From Bacteroidota bacterium (lineage in GTDB: Bacteria; Bacteroidota; Bacteroidia; Bacteroidales; NBLH01), in the NCBI GenBank assembly GCA_025361565.1, contig JANYKN010000018.1, forward strand, positions 124,001 through 188,000: a stretch of 64,000 nucleotides of DNA, given 5' to 3'. The position numbers and the translations under genes are program-made. Below the pieces are notes generated by a model. That model made no database searches. It was given only the letters and a program-made list of their open reading frames with translations, and was not told the DNA's origin. Of the stretch, positions 35,453 through 45,246 are shown one piece after another (the first letter of the stretch is position 1; each line of letters opens with the position of its first letter).

Positions 35453-37351
35453 ATGGATTCATTCATAGCAAAATTCAGTTTAAAGGCCAGAATTCTGACA
35501 GTTGTTTTAACTGTTACAACCTTGGTATTATTATTTACCATATTATTCTTTAGCATCAACATCAGAAAAAACTCTGTTGCAGATTCAAAACTTCTGGCAG
35601 ATAGTGAAACTAAACGTTTTGCAAGTGAAATTGACAAATTGTTTAATCATTCGTTGACTGTTGCAGGCTCACTTTCAGATGCTTTTCTTGAAAACCTGAA
35701 TCTCGAAAATGGAATAAGAGATACAACCAACAAAAAAATCCTTGTTAAAATTTTAAAAAGCAATGAGGATTTTCTATCGGTATGGATGCAATATGATATG
35801 AAAGTTTTGAATCCAAACTACAACAAAAAAAACGGCAGGCAGAGAAATATTGCTTTTAAGCTGACTGATAAGTATTATTTTTCACAAAACTATTCCGATA
35901 CCACCAACGAAGAAGTTAGCGGCCTCTACTATTATGCAAAAAATGGGGGCGTTTTAATTATGAGCGATCCTTACTACGATACACATCAGCCTGAGTTAAA
36001 AGGTATTTTAATGGTAAGCCCAATTATGCCAATGTTCGATAATGGCAGATATCTTGGCCAGGTGGGAGTTGATCTTGCGATGACCAGGATTCAACAAATA
36101 GTTCAAAACATAAACCCGTTTGAATCGTCAGTTGCCTATTTGGTAGCTCCAAATAATAAAATTGTTGCCCATACTGATTCTAGCTTTTACAATAAGGATT
36201 TGATTGAAGAGAATAAAGAATCGGAAACAGAATTCAAGCTGGCATTGGATTCTATCAATAAAAACAAAACCTGTTCGTTTCAGATAACCCGTTCAAAAAA
36301 CAACGAAGAAATATATGTTTCACTATCACCAATTAAATTAGGGAATGATGGAAAAGTATGGGCTCTTGTTACCGAAACTCCAATAAATATATTAACAGCA
36401 AAATCAGACAAGCTTTTTAGGATTACCATTTTAGTTGGATTTCTTGGGTTATTGCTTCTTGCTCTGGTTGTTTCAATTTTAATAAATAAAATAACAAACA
36501 GACTTTCAAATGCCATAGAGTTTTCAAATAAAATAAGTAATGGTGATTTGACAAGTCGTATACAAGTATCTGAAAATGACGAAATTGGAAAACTTGTTTT
36601 TTCGATGAACAATATGGCAGATAAAATAAAAACAATTGTTACCAATATAACCAGAAGTTCCGATAATATCACCAAAACAAGTTCTGAAATCACCAACCAT
36701 GCATCAGAACTGGCAGATGGGGCAAGTAATCAGGCATCTTCGGCTGAGGAAGTAATGGCATCCATTGAAGAAATGAATTCCAGTCTTTTTAGCAATACTG
36801 ATAATGCCCGTCAAACAGAAATAATTGCCGAAAAAGCGTTGATTGGAATTAGAAATGGAAGTAAATCAGCCCATCAAACACTCAATTCCATTCATGAAAT
36901 TGCTAAAAAAATATCAGTTGTCGATGAAATATCTAAACAAACCAATATTCTGGCATTAAATGCGGCTATAGAAGCTGCCCGTGCCGGTCAATTTGGTAAA
37001 GGCTTCACTGTTGTTGCAAATGAGGTTAAAAAATTAGCTGAACGCGCTCAGAAAGCGGCAGCAGAAATTGATAATATTTCGGCCAAAGGTGTTGAAATTT
37101 CTATTATGGCCGAAAAAGAACTGACAAATCTTGTTCCAGATGTTGAAAAAACAACAGAACTAGTAAGAGCTATTTCCAGCTCAAATGTTGAACAGAGCAG
37201 TGGGGCCGAGCAAATACAGGAATCTATCATGCAATTAAATAATATTGCTCAAAAAAATGCTGCTCTATCTGATGAACTAAACAGTCAAGCTAAACAATTG
37301 GCTGATGAAGCAAGTTCACTAAAAGAATTTATACAATATTTCAGGATATAA
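35453..37351 (+). CDS. methyl-accepting chemotaxis protein with dCache-type sensor (1)
   Basis: 632 aa. TM1 ~14-36; periplasmic double-Cache domain ~40-310 with [21 protein letters not shown] and [15 protein letters not shown]2 ~320-343; HAMP ~344-397 ([35 protein letters not shown]); long coiled-coil signalling domain to the end with the hairpin tip [18 protein letters not shown] near residue 500. It should modulate a CheA kinase, but no che gene is in the window. Tandem with a second, diverged copy at 37474. Confidence 0.93.
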   Translation: MDSFIAKFSLKARILTVVLTVTTLVLLFTILFFSINIRKNSVADSKLLADSETKRFASEIDKLFNHSLTVAGSLSDAFLENLNLENGIRDTTNKKILVKILKSNEDFLSVWMQYDMKVLNPNYNKKNGRQRNIAFKLTDKYYFSQNYSDTTNEEVSGLYYYAKNGGVLIMSDPYYDTHQPELKGILMVSPIMPMFDNGRYLGQVGVDLAMTRIQQIVQNINPFESSVAYLVAPNNKIVAHTDSSFYNKDLIEENKESETEFKLALDSINKNKTCSFQITRSKNNEEIYVSLSPIKLGNDGKVWALVTETPINILTAKSDKLFRITILVGFLGLLLLALVVSILINKITNRLSNAIEFSNKISNGDLTSRIQVSENDEIGKLVFSMNNMADKIKTIVTNITRSSDNITKTSSEITNHASELADGASNQASSAEEVMASIEEMNSSLFSNTDNARQTEIIAEKALIGIRNGSKSAHQTLNSIHEIAKKISVVDEISKQTNILALNAAIEAARAGQFGKGFTVVANEVKKLAERAQKAAAEIDNISAKGVEISIMAEKELTNLVPDVEKTTELVRAISSSNVEQSSGAEQIQESIMQLNNIAQKNAALSDELNSQAKQLADEASSLKEFIQYFRI

Positions 37352-37473
37352 AAAACTTTACATAATCCGGCCAAGACCAATTATTTGCAAAAAATATATG
37401 GTTTTGTTTAATTAACATTTTTATACTATATTGTCAATGAAATAGTCCCTCTTCATCGGTTAAAGCACTTAGT

Positions 37474-39366
37474 ATGTATAAATATTTTGAAAATTTCAGA
37501 TTAAAGACAATTATCCTTACTGCTGTTCTATCTTTCTGCTTTGTTATATTTGCATTTACGATCGTTTATTTAGGGATTAATGTTAGAAATCAAACCAAAA
37601 AAAATTCTAAAATCATTGTTGATCAATATACCAAGGGCTTTGCAGTTGAAATACAGGGTCTTTGTAACGAAGCATTGGGTGTAACAAGAACACTTGTTAA
37701 TGCTGTAAGTGAAAATAAAGATTTTACAATCAATGAAATCAATCCTAACGCCAAAACAATTTTATCAAAAACATTGTTGAATAATCCAGATTTTTTATCG
37801 GTTTGGTTCGATTGGGAAGTCAATGTCATTAATCCAAGCTACAATAAAAAAAATGGCCGCATAAGTAATATTTTGTTCCTATCCGGGGGTAAAGTTAATT
37901 TTAAGCGCGAGATAATGGACACTACCAACGAGGATTTGAAATCAGCATATTATGATATTAAAAATACTGGAAAAGAAATAATGGGTGATCCATACTATGA
38001 TGATAATACAGAAGGACTTAAAGGAATTCTAATGGTTAGTCCATCGGTACCGATTATGTTTAATGGTAAATTCCAGGGAATGGTTGGCATTGATTTAGAC
38101 ATGAGACACATACAGAATATTGTAAAAAAAATAAAACCTTTTGAACAATCTACAGCCTACCTTCTATCTCCAAATAATATCATTGTTGCTCATACAGATG
38201 AGGCATATTATAATAAAAATCTATTAGATAATAAGGAGCGGAAAAATTCTTTTGGCGAAGCTTTAGTTTCAATAAAACAGAACAAGCAGAATTCTTTTAT
38301 ATACAAAAATGAAAAGGGGGAAGAAATTTACGTTAGCCTAATCCCTTTAAATATTGGACGTGATAATGAAATTTGGGCACTTGGCACAGAAACACCAATC
38401 AGTTCGGTACTTGAAGAATCAAATCGGATTTTCTTCAGAACAATTGTTATTGGAATAATAGGAATATTAATTCTTTGCGTAATCCTTTACTTTATACTTG
38501 ACATCATTACAAAACGATTGCATACAGCTATAAAATATTCCGAGACAATTGCAAAAGGAGATTTGACTAACCAAATAGAAGTAAACGGAAAAAATGAAAT
38601 TGCCGAATTGGCTACAGCACTAAATCAGATGTCAAAAAAACTGAAAACAGTAGTTTCCAATATTTCTAAAAGTTCCGATTCTATAAAAAATGCAAGCGAC
38701 GAAATCACCATTTATTCATCAGAATTATTGCAAGGTTCATCAAGTCAAGCTGTTTCTGTTGAGCAAGCACTGGCTTCGATTGAAGAAATGGCTTCGAATA
38801 TTCTTAGTAATCTAGAAAATGTAAAAGAAACTGAAATAATTGCTGAAAAATCATTGGTTGCTGTTAAAAATGGAAGTCAATCCGCAAAAAAATCCGCAAA
38901 TTCGATACACCAAATTGTTGAAAAAGTTTCACTAATCCAGGAAATTTCAAAACAAACAAATATTCTATCGCTAAATGCAGCTATTGAAGCCGCCAGAGCT
39001 GGTGAACATGGAAAAGGTTTTGCTGTAGTTGCCAATGAAGTTAAAGCACTTGCAAATCATGCGCAAGAAGCAGCAGAGCAAATAAATGAACTTTCTGAAA
39101 ATGGCGTGAATATTTCATCACAAGCTGAACAAGATTTGTGGAACCTGCTTCCTGAAATTGAAAAGACTGCACTTTTGTTAAAAGAAATTGTGAATGCAAA
39201 TATAGAGGAAAGCCAGGGTGCAGAGCAAATTCAAAATGTTGTGCATGAATTAAATAAAATCGCACAGAAAAATGCGCAAGTTTCGGAAGAATTGAACAAC
39301 AAAGCCGAAAACTTGACAAACGAAGCATTTCGATTAAAAGAAATTATAAAGATTTTTAAGATTTAG
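37474..39366 (+). CDS. methyl-accepting chemotaxis protein with dCache-type sensor (2)
   Basis: 630 aa, same architecture as its upstream neighbour: TM1 ~13-35, double-Cache ~40-310 ([49 protein letters not shown]), TM2 ~320-342, HAMP, and signalling tip [18 protein letters not shown]. The sensor domains keep the same ligand-pocket-like segments but differ at many positions, so the pair probably arose by tandem duplication and may sense related ligands. 122 bp separate the two genes. Confidence 0.93.
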   Translation: MYKYFENFRLKTIILTAVLSFCFVIFAFTIVYLGINVRNQTKKNSKIIVDQYTKGFAVEIQGLCNEALGVTRTLVNAVSENKDFTINEINPNAKTILSKTLLNNPDFLSVWFDWEVNVINPSYNKKNGRISNILFLSGGKVNFKREIMDTTNEDLKSAYYDIKNTGKEIMGDPYYDDNTEGLKGILMVSPSVPIMFNGKFQGMVGIDLDMRHIQNIVKKIKPFEQSTAYLLSPNNIIVAHTDEAYYNKNLLDNKERKNSFGEALVSIKQNKQNSFIYKNEKGEEIYVSLIPLNIGRDNEIWALGTETPISSVLEESNRIFFRTIVIGIIGILILCVILYFILDIITKRLHTAIKYSETIAKGDLTNQIEVNGKNEIAELATALNQMSKKLKTVVSNISKSSDSIKNASDEITIYSSELLQGSSSQAVSVEQALASIEEMASNILSNLENVKETEIIAEKSLVAVKNGSQSAKKSANSIHQIVEKVSLIQEISKQTNILSLNAAIEAARAGEHGKGFAVVANEVKALANHAQEAAEQINELSENGVNISSQAEQDLWNLLPEIEKTALLLKEIVNANIEESQGAEQIQNVVHELNKIAQKNAQVSEELNNKAENLTNEAFRLKEIIKIFKI

Positions 39367-39447
39367 CAAAGTATCCCTTTATTAATCATCCATTCTAAAT
39401 TATCTACCAAAAGGTTATAAAATAGATAATCCTTTAATCTGTCAGAA

Positions 39448-40032
39448 ATGAAAAAATTGATCCTGATATGTAATATTTGCATTGCTATAATTGGACTTTG
39501 CCCCTTTTTAGCAAAATCGCAAGAAAATGAAATATCCTTCAAAGAATTCATTAATCTGCTTGAACAAAAAGAAAAGGACAAAAATCTTCAAATTGCAGAT
39601 TCTGTCTATCTTCTATTTATTAATGATGTGCCAAAAAAAGACGACGAATCGGAAACAGAAATAAGTGTGCTTTTAAACAGAGTTGGTTTTGTTGGCCTGA
39701 TAGTTTATACTTTGTCTGATATGGAAAGAAGTGAAGAATCCCAACTGTGTATTTATGATTGGGAAGGAAATCTAATAACCGATTTTGATTATGGATCAGG
39801 TACATATGGTGATTATTTTTCAGAATCAATCGTTTGCCAGTTAAAAGCCAACGATGAACTTGAATGCAAACACTATATTAACGAAGGTGGACTTAAAGAA
39901 GTGCTTGATGACGAAGGAAATGTTACCGGAATGAATTATATCACTGTTAAAGACGAAGTAACATTCGAATACTATAAAATCTTACCCAATGGCAATATTG
40001 AAACCATTGAAACGGAGGCTGAAACCGATTAA
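39448..40032 (+). CDS. hypothetical secreted protein
   Basis: 194 aa; no family recognised. Signal peptide at residues ~1-24 (KKLILICNICIAIIGLCPFLAKSQ). The mature protein is acidic with beta-rich segments (SQLCIYDWEGNLITDFDYGSGTYGD, MNYITVKDEVTFEYYKILPNGNIETIE). Probably periplasmic. The stop overlaps the stop of the convergent Uma2-like gene by 4 bp. Confidence 0.6.
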   Translation: MKKLILICNICIAIIGLCPFLAKSQENEISFKEFINLLEQKEKDKNLQIADSVYLLFINDVPKKDDESETEISVLLNRVGFVGLIVYTLSDMERSEESQLCIYDWEGNLITDFDYGSGTYGDYFSESIVCQLKANDELECKHYINEGGLKEVLDDEGNVTGMNYITVKDEVTFEYYKILPNGNIETIETEAETD

Positions 40033-40430
40033 TCTATTTCAAATAATTGTCGAACAGAAATTTGCAAATGCGGAAAAACATTGGAGCGAATATCCTGACC
40101 TGGAGCAAATAATTGTTCATTGTCTTTATGAACTACTGAAACTTCTTTATCACGAGAGTTTACAAACCAAACTTCCGTGTCAAACTTATTCCAGAGTTGA
40201 ACTATTCCATTTCGCCACGATTCGACTTCGCGCTGACGGTGAACCACCAGGTTAGGTGCCAGATTACTCCCAAAATCTTTATGAATTGCTATATCTGCAT
40301 CGTCTGATAGATTTTCAGCAAAATGAAAACTCACCGGTCCTTCGCTTATTTTTTCGGCATACGGTAGTTGATGGTTTATGTCCTGAAGCATTACGCGTAA
40401 TCTTTCGATGTGTTTTCTGAAATTATCCAT
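40029..40430 (-). CDS. Uma2-like (DUF820) protein, probably catalytically inactive
   Basis: 133 aa from the ATG at 40430 (an upstream TTG would extend it). The C-terminal part resembles Uma2/DUF820 PD-(D/E)XK-fold proteins: ADIAIHKDFGSNLAPNLVVHR, WNKFDTEVWFVNSRDKEVSVVHKDNEQLFAPGQDIRSNVFPHLQISVRQLF. In the active family the strand reads PDLVVEV with catalytic acids; here it is PNLVVHR, so the nuclease site seems lost. The N-terminal half of the usual domain is short. Assignment is by eye. Confidence 0.5.
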   Translation of the reverse strand: MDNFRKHIERLRVMLQDINHQLPYAEKISEGPVSFHFAENLSDDADIAIHKDFGSNLAPNLVVHRQREVESWRNGIVQLWNKFDTEVWFVNSRDKEVSVVHKDNEQLFAPGQDIRSNVFPHLQISVRQLFEID

Positions 40431-40609
40431 TTTATTAAATTTTGTAGAATTTGGCAATGATAGAAAAAAAAACTGAAATTATATGTGATTTTTAAATTAA
40501 GCACTATTGGAATCCTTATGTGGATTTTTATTTAGAATAATTCTAAACAATTAAATTTATTATTAATTTTGCATTCGTTAAATCCAATTTTAAATTAATA
40601 TTGCATCTT

Positions 40610-41065
40610 ATGAACAACAACAAAGTAAGGGTAACCAAAGAGTTTGATTTTGAAATGGCCCACGCCTTATGGGATTATGATGGTCTTTGTAAAAACCTCC
40701 ATGGCCATTCCTACAAATTGTTTGCTACCGTAATTGGAGTTCCCATAACAGACAAAAGCAGCACAAAATTAGGTATGGTAATCGATTTTGGAGATATTAA
40801 AAAAATAGTAAAAACCACCATTGTTGATGTTTTTGACCATTCGGTGGTTTTAAATAAAAATGCACCGACAAAAGATTTTATTCATACCAAACAAATGTTC
40901 GATCGCATTCATTTGCTCGATTATCAGCCAACCTGCGAAAATATGGTTGTTGATTTTGCCATGCAGATAAAAGGTTTGCTGCCTGCGGGAGTTGAACTTT
41001 ACAGTTTAAAACTATATGAAACTGCAACCTCATGCGCCGAATGGTTTGCTTCTGACAATCAATAG
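40610..41065 (+). CDS. queD: 6-pyruvoyl-tetrahydropterin synthase / QueD family protein
   Basis: 151 aa from the ATG at 40610. Zinc ligands H18, H31 and H33 in MAHAL and NLHGHSYKL, and the catalytic cysteine C27 in GLCKNLHGH, fit the QueD/PTPS family; VIDFGDIKK, DHSVVLN, PTCENMVVDFAMQI and SLKLYETATSCAEW complete the pattern. In most bacteria this enzyme makes 6-carboxytetrahydropterin for queuosine; a PTPS role is possible. The -7 element TAATTTTG at 40564-40571 lies 39 nt upstream. No other queuosine gene is adjacent. Confidence 0.9.
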   Translation: MNNNKVRVTKEFDFEMAHALWDYDGLCKNLHGHSYKLFATVIGVPITDKSSTKLGMVIDFGDIKKIVKTTIVDVFDHSVVLNKNAPTKDFIHTKQMFDRIHLLDYQPTCENMVVDFAMQIKGLLPAGVELYSLKLYETATSCAEWFASDNQ

Positions 41066-41222
41066 TTTGCATATAATATTTTTGAAGATTTACTTTTTCG
41101 CTATATATTAGCTTATTGTTTTGATTTTTGCTGAATGTTGATTAAACAATATTGCACTTCGCAACCATTTGCAACAGAAATCATTCTTTTAAATCTAATT
41201 TTATATACCAAACCCAATTTTT

Positions 41223-41804
41223 ATGAAAAATGTTTATAGATTCATCTACTTTTTAGCCTTTTGCTCATTTCTAGCTTGTAGTGGTAACAACAAAAGCGGA
41301 GCAGTTTATGAATCCGGCAAACAATTCTCAAGCCTCATCAAAGATTTGAACCAAAAATTCACTGAAAAAGCAGCATATAGCACCATTATGTTTTCGTACG
41401 ATAAGATAATGGGTAATTCAATACTTGTAAAAGTGGCAAAGGATTTGGATTCTACTGGTTTGGAAGAATGGCTATTTATGAATGGTAGCTGGGAAAAGAA
41501 ATCTGACATCCCGCTTAAACTTGAAAATCAAAAACCTTCGGATTTGCTTTTTACTATCAATGGTGATTTTGATCTATCTAAATTGGTTGATATGGTTGAT
41601 GTTTCGAAAGAAAAGGTAGTTTCGGAAAAAAAGGGAAAAGATGTAGAGTGTAAAAGTGTAAACCTATTAATGAAAAGCAAAAAAACCACCTACAATAAAA
41701 TGGACGGATTAATTATACAAATCACCATTGAAACTATGGATGGTAGTGGTAAATATGATTTAGGATTCGACTCCAAAGGTAATTTTGAGGGATTTTTGAA
41801 TTAG
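41223..41804 (+). CDS. hypothetical lipoprotein
   Basis: 193 aa. Signal peptide with lipobox FLACSG (cysteine ~19), so it is lipid-anchored. The mature part alternates strands and helices (AAYSTIMFSYDKIMGNSILVKVAKDLDSTGLEEWLF, GKYDLGFDSKGNFEGFL) and could be a small alpha/beta domain. No family recognised; no operon partner. Confidence 0.65.
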   Translation: MKNVYRFIYFLAFCSFLACSGNNKSGAVYESGKQFSSLIKDLNQKFTEKAAYSTIMFSYDKIMGNSILVKVAKDLDSTGLEEWLFMNGSWEKKSDIPLKLENQKPSDLLFTINGDFDLSKLVDMVDVSKEKVVSEKKGKDVECKSVNLLMKSKKTTYNKMDGLIIQITIETMDGSGKYDLGFDSKGNFEGFLN

Positions 41805-41891
41805 AATCCTTAGCTTATTTTAATTCCAACTCACCATAAAATATTTATTGGTATCAATATAAAACTCAATTTCAAATTAATAAAGCCTTTT

Positions 41892-42236
41892 CTAACGTGA
41901 GCCAGCCAAAGTTTTCAACGTATCTTTTAAAATAGTATTTTCAATTTCCAAAACTTTTAGCCTTTCTTTTAAACTCGCAATTTCTCCCTCAACAGAACTG
42001 TTGTCTTTTTTAATGATTGGATTTTCGTAAGGAAGCATCTCTGCTATTCTTCTGAAAAAATTATATTGAAATACCTCCGAAAATTCAATCAGACGGCTTA
42101 CTTGTATCGTTGGCCTTTCAATCATACCAACTATTGTAGCATAAGGTCGGCTCATTTTGCGCGAAAGATCAACCACGGAGACATGTTGATTTGTCATTTC
42201 GTCTAATACCATTTGCATTACATTAATCTTTTGCAT
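41892..42236 (-). CDS. small helix-turn-helix protein with C-terminal coiled coil
   Basis: 114 aa. The N-terminal ~65 residues (MQMVLDEMTNQHVSVVDLSRKMSRPYATIVGMIERPTIQVSRLIEFSEVF) have the spacing of an XRE-like helix-turn-helix; residues ~78-112 (VEGEIASLKERLKVLEIENTILKDTL) form a leucine-rich coiled coil, probably for dimerisation. Likely a DNA-binding regulator. The DNA just upstream has a -7 box, a TGTATAATACA palindrome and two direct 11-bp repeats, which it may bind itself. Confidence 0.7.
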   Translation of the reverse strand: MQKINVMQMVLDEMTNQHVSVVDLSRKMSRPYATIVGMIERPTIQVSRLIEFSEVFQYNFFRRIAEMLPYENPIIKKDNSSVEGEIASLKERLKVLEIENTILKDTLKTLAGSR

Positions 42237-42285
42237 CGTATATGTGATTTTAGAGAATAAAATACATAAATATGAATATTAATTA

Positions 42286-42338
42286 TGTATAATACAAATA
42301 TATATTGATATTATAGTATATAATTAATTGATATTATA
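42286..42338 (-). promoter_or_regulatory. promoter/operator region of the HTH gene within very AT-rich DNA
   Basis: On the minus strand a perfect -7 box TATATTTG (42295-42302) lies ~60 nt before the HTH start. The palindrome TGTATAATACA (42286-42296) overlaps it, and the direct repeats TTGATATTATA at 42305-42315 and 42328-42338, 23 bp apart, cover the -33 zone. The wider gap 42237-42623 is almost pure A/T and holds no gene. Confidence 0.5.
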
Positions 42339-42623
42339 ACATATATTATCTAATCTACATTATTTATAAATGATTAAACATTTGATATACTTTATAATAA
42401 CATGTTTATTAAATATAATACGTTATATATTAATAGTACTACAACCTTTATACTATCTAATAAAGCTTATATGCTCGAATTTACATAATATGTGAGCAAT
42501 AATACATTTTATATAATGTATTTTACATATATTTTAATGCCTTTAAAGATATTTCTTTCAAATGGTTTATAATCATTGAAAAGAAGTTTAAATCGCTTCG
42601 AGAATGGATGACTGATAGAAGGG

Positions 42624-43181
42624 TTATAATCTGGTTCCAAACAAAAAATGCACTGACCAATACTTGCTGTTGATATCAACCACACTCACGCCTATCTTTG
42701 ATGAAGTATGTATAAACTGATTATTTCCGAGATAAATGCCACTGTGAGTAATTAATTTATCGGTATTGTATGTGGAATGAAAAAAAACCAAATCGCCACG
42801 CTCCAAATCGCTTACAGAAAGGAAAATTTTGCCATATCGGGCTTGTTCGTTGCCATCGTGCGGTAATTTCACTTCATTGAGCTGATGGGCAACCATAACC
42901 AAACCCGAACAATCGATGCCTTTGTTGGTTAAACCACCCATTTGGTGAGGAGTTCCCAAAAATGATTCGGCTGATTTGATAATTGCTTCCACATTGTGGT
43001 TTTTATAGTTGGCTTTTAGTTCATAACCTCCTTTTTTAAAAACAATGATTTGTTCTTTTAATTTTGGATCTGTTGTGCGGCTTAAAAGAATATCAATGGG
43101 ATCGGTTTCTTTTATAATTGTGCAAGATAAAAAAATGATTGCTGCTAGTGCAACGATGATTAAGTTATTTGTTGTTTTCAA
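42624..43181 (-). CDS. NlpC/P60-family (C40) cell-wall peptidase, lipoprotein
   Basis: 185 aa. Lipoprotein signal ending IFLSC (cysteine 20), then an NlpC/P60 domain ~60-185 with the catalytic Cys91 in GIDCSGLVMVAHQ, His146 in THSGIYLGNNQFIH and a third polar residue (His158). Such enzymes cleave peptide stems in peptidoglycan (D-gamma-glutamyl-diaminopimelate bonds). DLERGDLVFFHS is another family signature. Single-gene unit. Confidence 0.9.
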   Translation of the reverse strand: MKTTNNLIIVALAAIIFLSCTIIKETDPIDILLSRTTDPKLKEQIIVFKKGGYELKANYKNHNVEAIIKSAESFLGTPHQMGGLTNKGIDCSGLVMVAHQLNEVKLPHDGNEQARYGKIFLSVSDLERGDLVFFHSTYNTDKLITHSGIYLGNNQFIHTSSKIGVSVVDINSKYWSVHFLFGTRL

Positions 43182-43436
43182 TGATTCGTCTTTTATAGTA
43201 TTCGATTATTATTTGCAAATGATGTTTCACATTATATTCATCTGCGAAATTATATAATTAAAGTAATGATTCCTCGCCAATTAACAATTGCTTAGTAATA
43301 ATAAAGAAATTAATTATGTTGATATTATGGATAGGCAAATGACTTTGGGTTTTTTAAATCAATTAATTCTAAATAAGAATAATCACCGATAAATTCAACG
43401 ACTTACTTTTATATCAAACTAATAAACGATTTTAAT

Positions 43437-44057
43437 ATGAAAACATCAATAATATTACTACTCATCATTTCCTTTTTTGTTTCTAATCATGCATTTTCAC
43501 AGCAATTATCATCATCATCGGAAAGCCCAAAATTTAAAACTTTCTACGATTTTAAAGTAAAAACCATCGATGGAAAAGATTTTGATCTTTCAACATTGAA
43601 AGGGAAAAAAGTATTGGTTGTAAACACCGCTTCGAAATGCGGGAATACACCACAGTATGAAATTTTACAGAAATTGTACGAAAAAATGGATAAAAGCAAA
43701 TTCGAAATTATTGGTTTCCCGGCAAATAACTTTTTATCGCAAGAACCGGGTTCTAACGCTGATATCAAAGAATTCTGTACTAAAAACTATGGCGTCACTT
43801 TTCCAATGATGGCCAAGGTTTCGGTTTGCGATTATATTTATGAATCTCATCCGATTGATCCAGCAAAAGCCAAAAAAGTGAGTACCGACGAAATTTACAA
43901 ATGGCTTACCACCAAAGAATTAAATGGAGTAATGGATACACAAATTGAATGGAATTTTCAAAAGTTTTTAATTGATGAAAACGGGCATTTGGTTGGAACT
44001 TTATCGCCAAAATTTGCAAAAGAGTTGTTGATGTTGCAGGATTGGTTTTCTAATTAG
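43437..44057 (+). CDS. glutathione peroxidase-family thiol peroxidase, exported
   Basis: 206 aa. A signal peptide (~1-21, IILLLIISFFVSNHAFS) precedes a thioredoxin-fold GPx domain. The peroxidatic cysteine is C68 in VVNTASKCGNTPQYE (cysteine in place of selenocysteine); the glutamine/asparagine/tryptophan helpers appear in GFPANNFLSQEPG and IEWNFQKFLID. A second cysteine in EFCTKNYG may be the resolving residue. Probably thioredoxin-dependent and periplasmic, removing peroxides. Confidence 0.9.
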   Translation: MKTSIILLLIISFFVSNHAFSQQLSSSSESPKFKTFYDFKVKTIDGKDFDLSTLKGKKVLVVNTASKCGNTPQYEILQKLYEKMDKSKFEIIGFPANNFLSQEPGSNADIKEFCTKNYGVTFPMMAKVSVCDYIYESHPIDPAKAKKVSTDEIYKWLTTKELNGVMDTQIEWNFQKFLIDENGHLVGTLSPKFAKELLMLQDWFSN

Positions 44058-44085
44058 AAATTTGAAATTAGGACTTAAGTTTCAA

Positions 44086-44196
44086 TGTCATTGCGAGCGC
44101 AGCGAAGCAATCCCTCCCATCCGCTTTGCAGCAAGCTAGTCCAAATTGGCTGTATCTGTTATTGAATGAGACTGCTTTGCTCCGCTCGTAGTGACG
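44086..44196. repeat. MITE-like element with ~27-bp inverted ends
   Basis: Left end TGTCATTGCGAGCGCAGCGA and right end TCCGCTCGTAGTGACG are imperfect inverted copies (about four in five bases) around a ~55-bp core. The TCATTGCGAGCG..GCGAAGCAATC motif is a very widespread bacterial intergenic repeat. Lies between convergent genes and could also stop transcription. Confidence 0.6.
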
Positions 44197-44262
44197 CTCG
44201 CTACTTATGCGAAAGCCTGGAATTTTAATCTCCAATGAATTTTTATTGTTGTATTAATGCTC

Positions 44263-45246
44263 CTAGCTTTCCCTTTCCATTAATTTATCGGCAAAATCAA
44301 TGAGCTGTAGTTTATTTGGTTGTTCAACATTTACTGAATTCAACGCTTGCATAGCCAAATGATAATACGATTCCATTTTGGTTTTAACAAAATGTTTGAT
44401 ATTTAATTTATCAAAAATAGCAATCATGCTTGCTATTTTATTTGCAGGATCATTGCTGTTTTCAATCAGTAATCGATCGATAATTAAACGATCAGAAGCA
44501 TCAGCAAGTTGCATTGCTTTAATAAGCATATAGGTTTTTTTATTGGCTACAATATCCCCACCAATTTTTTTCCCAAATTTTAATGGATCGCCATAAACGT
44601 CGAGGTAATCATCCTGAAGTTGAAAGGCAAGTCCCAGGTTTAAACCAAATTCGTATAATTTCTGAGCTTCGGTTTCATCTGCTCCGGCAGAAAGTGCCCC
44701 AATTTTAAGACTTGCTGCCACCAAAACCGAAGTTTTTAACCGAATCATTTCAATATATTCGCTTTCAGAAACTTCTTTACGTTGCTCAAAATTCATGTCA
44801 TATTGCTGGCCTTCGCATACCTCGTTTGCTGTTTTATTAAATAATTCTACAATTGCAACAAGGTTTTCTTTTGGCGCTTTTATTATTTGCTGATAGGCTT
44901 TTATTACCATTGCATCACCGGAGAGAATTGCGATATTCTCGTTCCATTTTTTATGAACAGTTGGCCTGTTGCGACGTACATCTGCTTTGTCCATAATATC
45001 ATCATGAAGGAGCGTGAAATTATGGAAAATTTCAACAGCCATGGCTGGAAAAATTGCAGGCTTAACATCATTTGAAAATAAATTGCATGCAGCAAGAACA
45101 AGAACCGGTCTAATCCTCTTGCCTCCCGCATCTAAACTATATTTAATTGGATCGTAGAGCTCAGAAGGTTTTGAGCCTATTTCCAATTCACTGATTGACG
45201 TGTGAACAAGATGCAGTAATTCTTGAAAATTAAATATCCTGCTCAT
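44263..45246 (-). CDS. polyprenyl synthetase (trans-isoprenyl diphosphate synthase)
   Basis: 327 aa. First Asp-rich motif DDIMD at 82-86 in FHNFTLLHDDIMDKADVRRNRPTVH and second DDYLD at 211-215 in AFQLQDDYLDVYGD, with GGKRIRPVL near the N-terminus. A phenylalanine sits five residues before the first motif, a position where bulky residues limit product length, so a short-chain (FPP/GGPP) product is plausible. The start overlaps the stop of the RND gene by 4 bp, indicating coupled translation. Confidence 0.93.
   Translation of the reverse strand: MSRIFNFQELLHLVHTSISELEIGSKPSELYDPIKYSLDAGGKRIRPVLVLAACNLFSNDVKPAIFPAMAVEIFHNFTLLHDDIMDKADVRRNRPTVHKKWNENIAILSGDAMVIKAYQQIIKAPKENLVAIVELFNKTANEVCEGQQYDMNFEQRKEVSESEYIEMIRLKTSVLVAASLKIGALSAGADETEAQKLYEFGLNLGLAFQLQDDYLDVYGDPLKFGKKIGGDIVANKKTYMLIKAMQLADASDRLIIDRLLIENSNDPANKIASMIAIFDKLNIKHFVKTKMESYYHLAMQALNSVNVEQPNKLQLIDFADKLMERES

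Noticed and set aside
35453-39366. Tandem chemoreceptors as an assembly duplication
   Set aside because: The DNA and protein sequences differ throughout, so they are true diverged paralogues.
42237-42623. AT-rich stretch as a replication origin
   Set aside because: No DnaA-box cluster, no dnaA or dnaN neighbour, no plus/minus gene-orientation switch of the expected kind; a promoter/operator explains the visible motifs.
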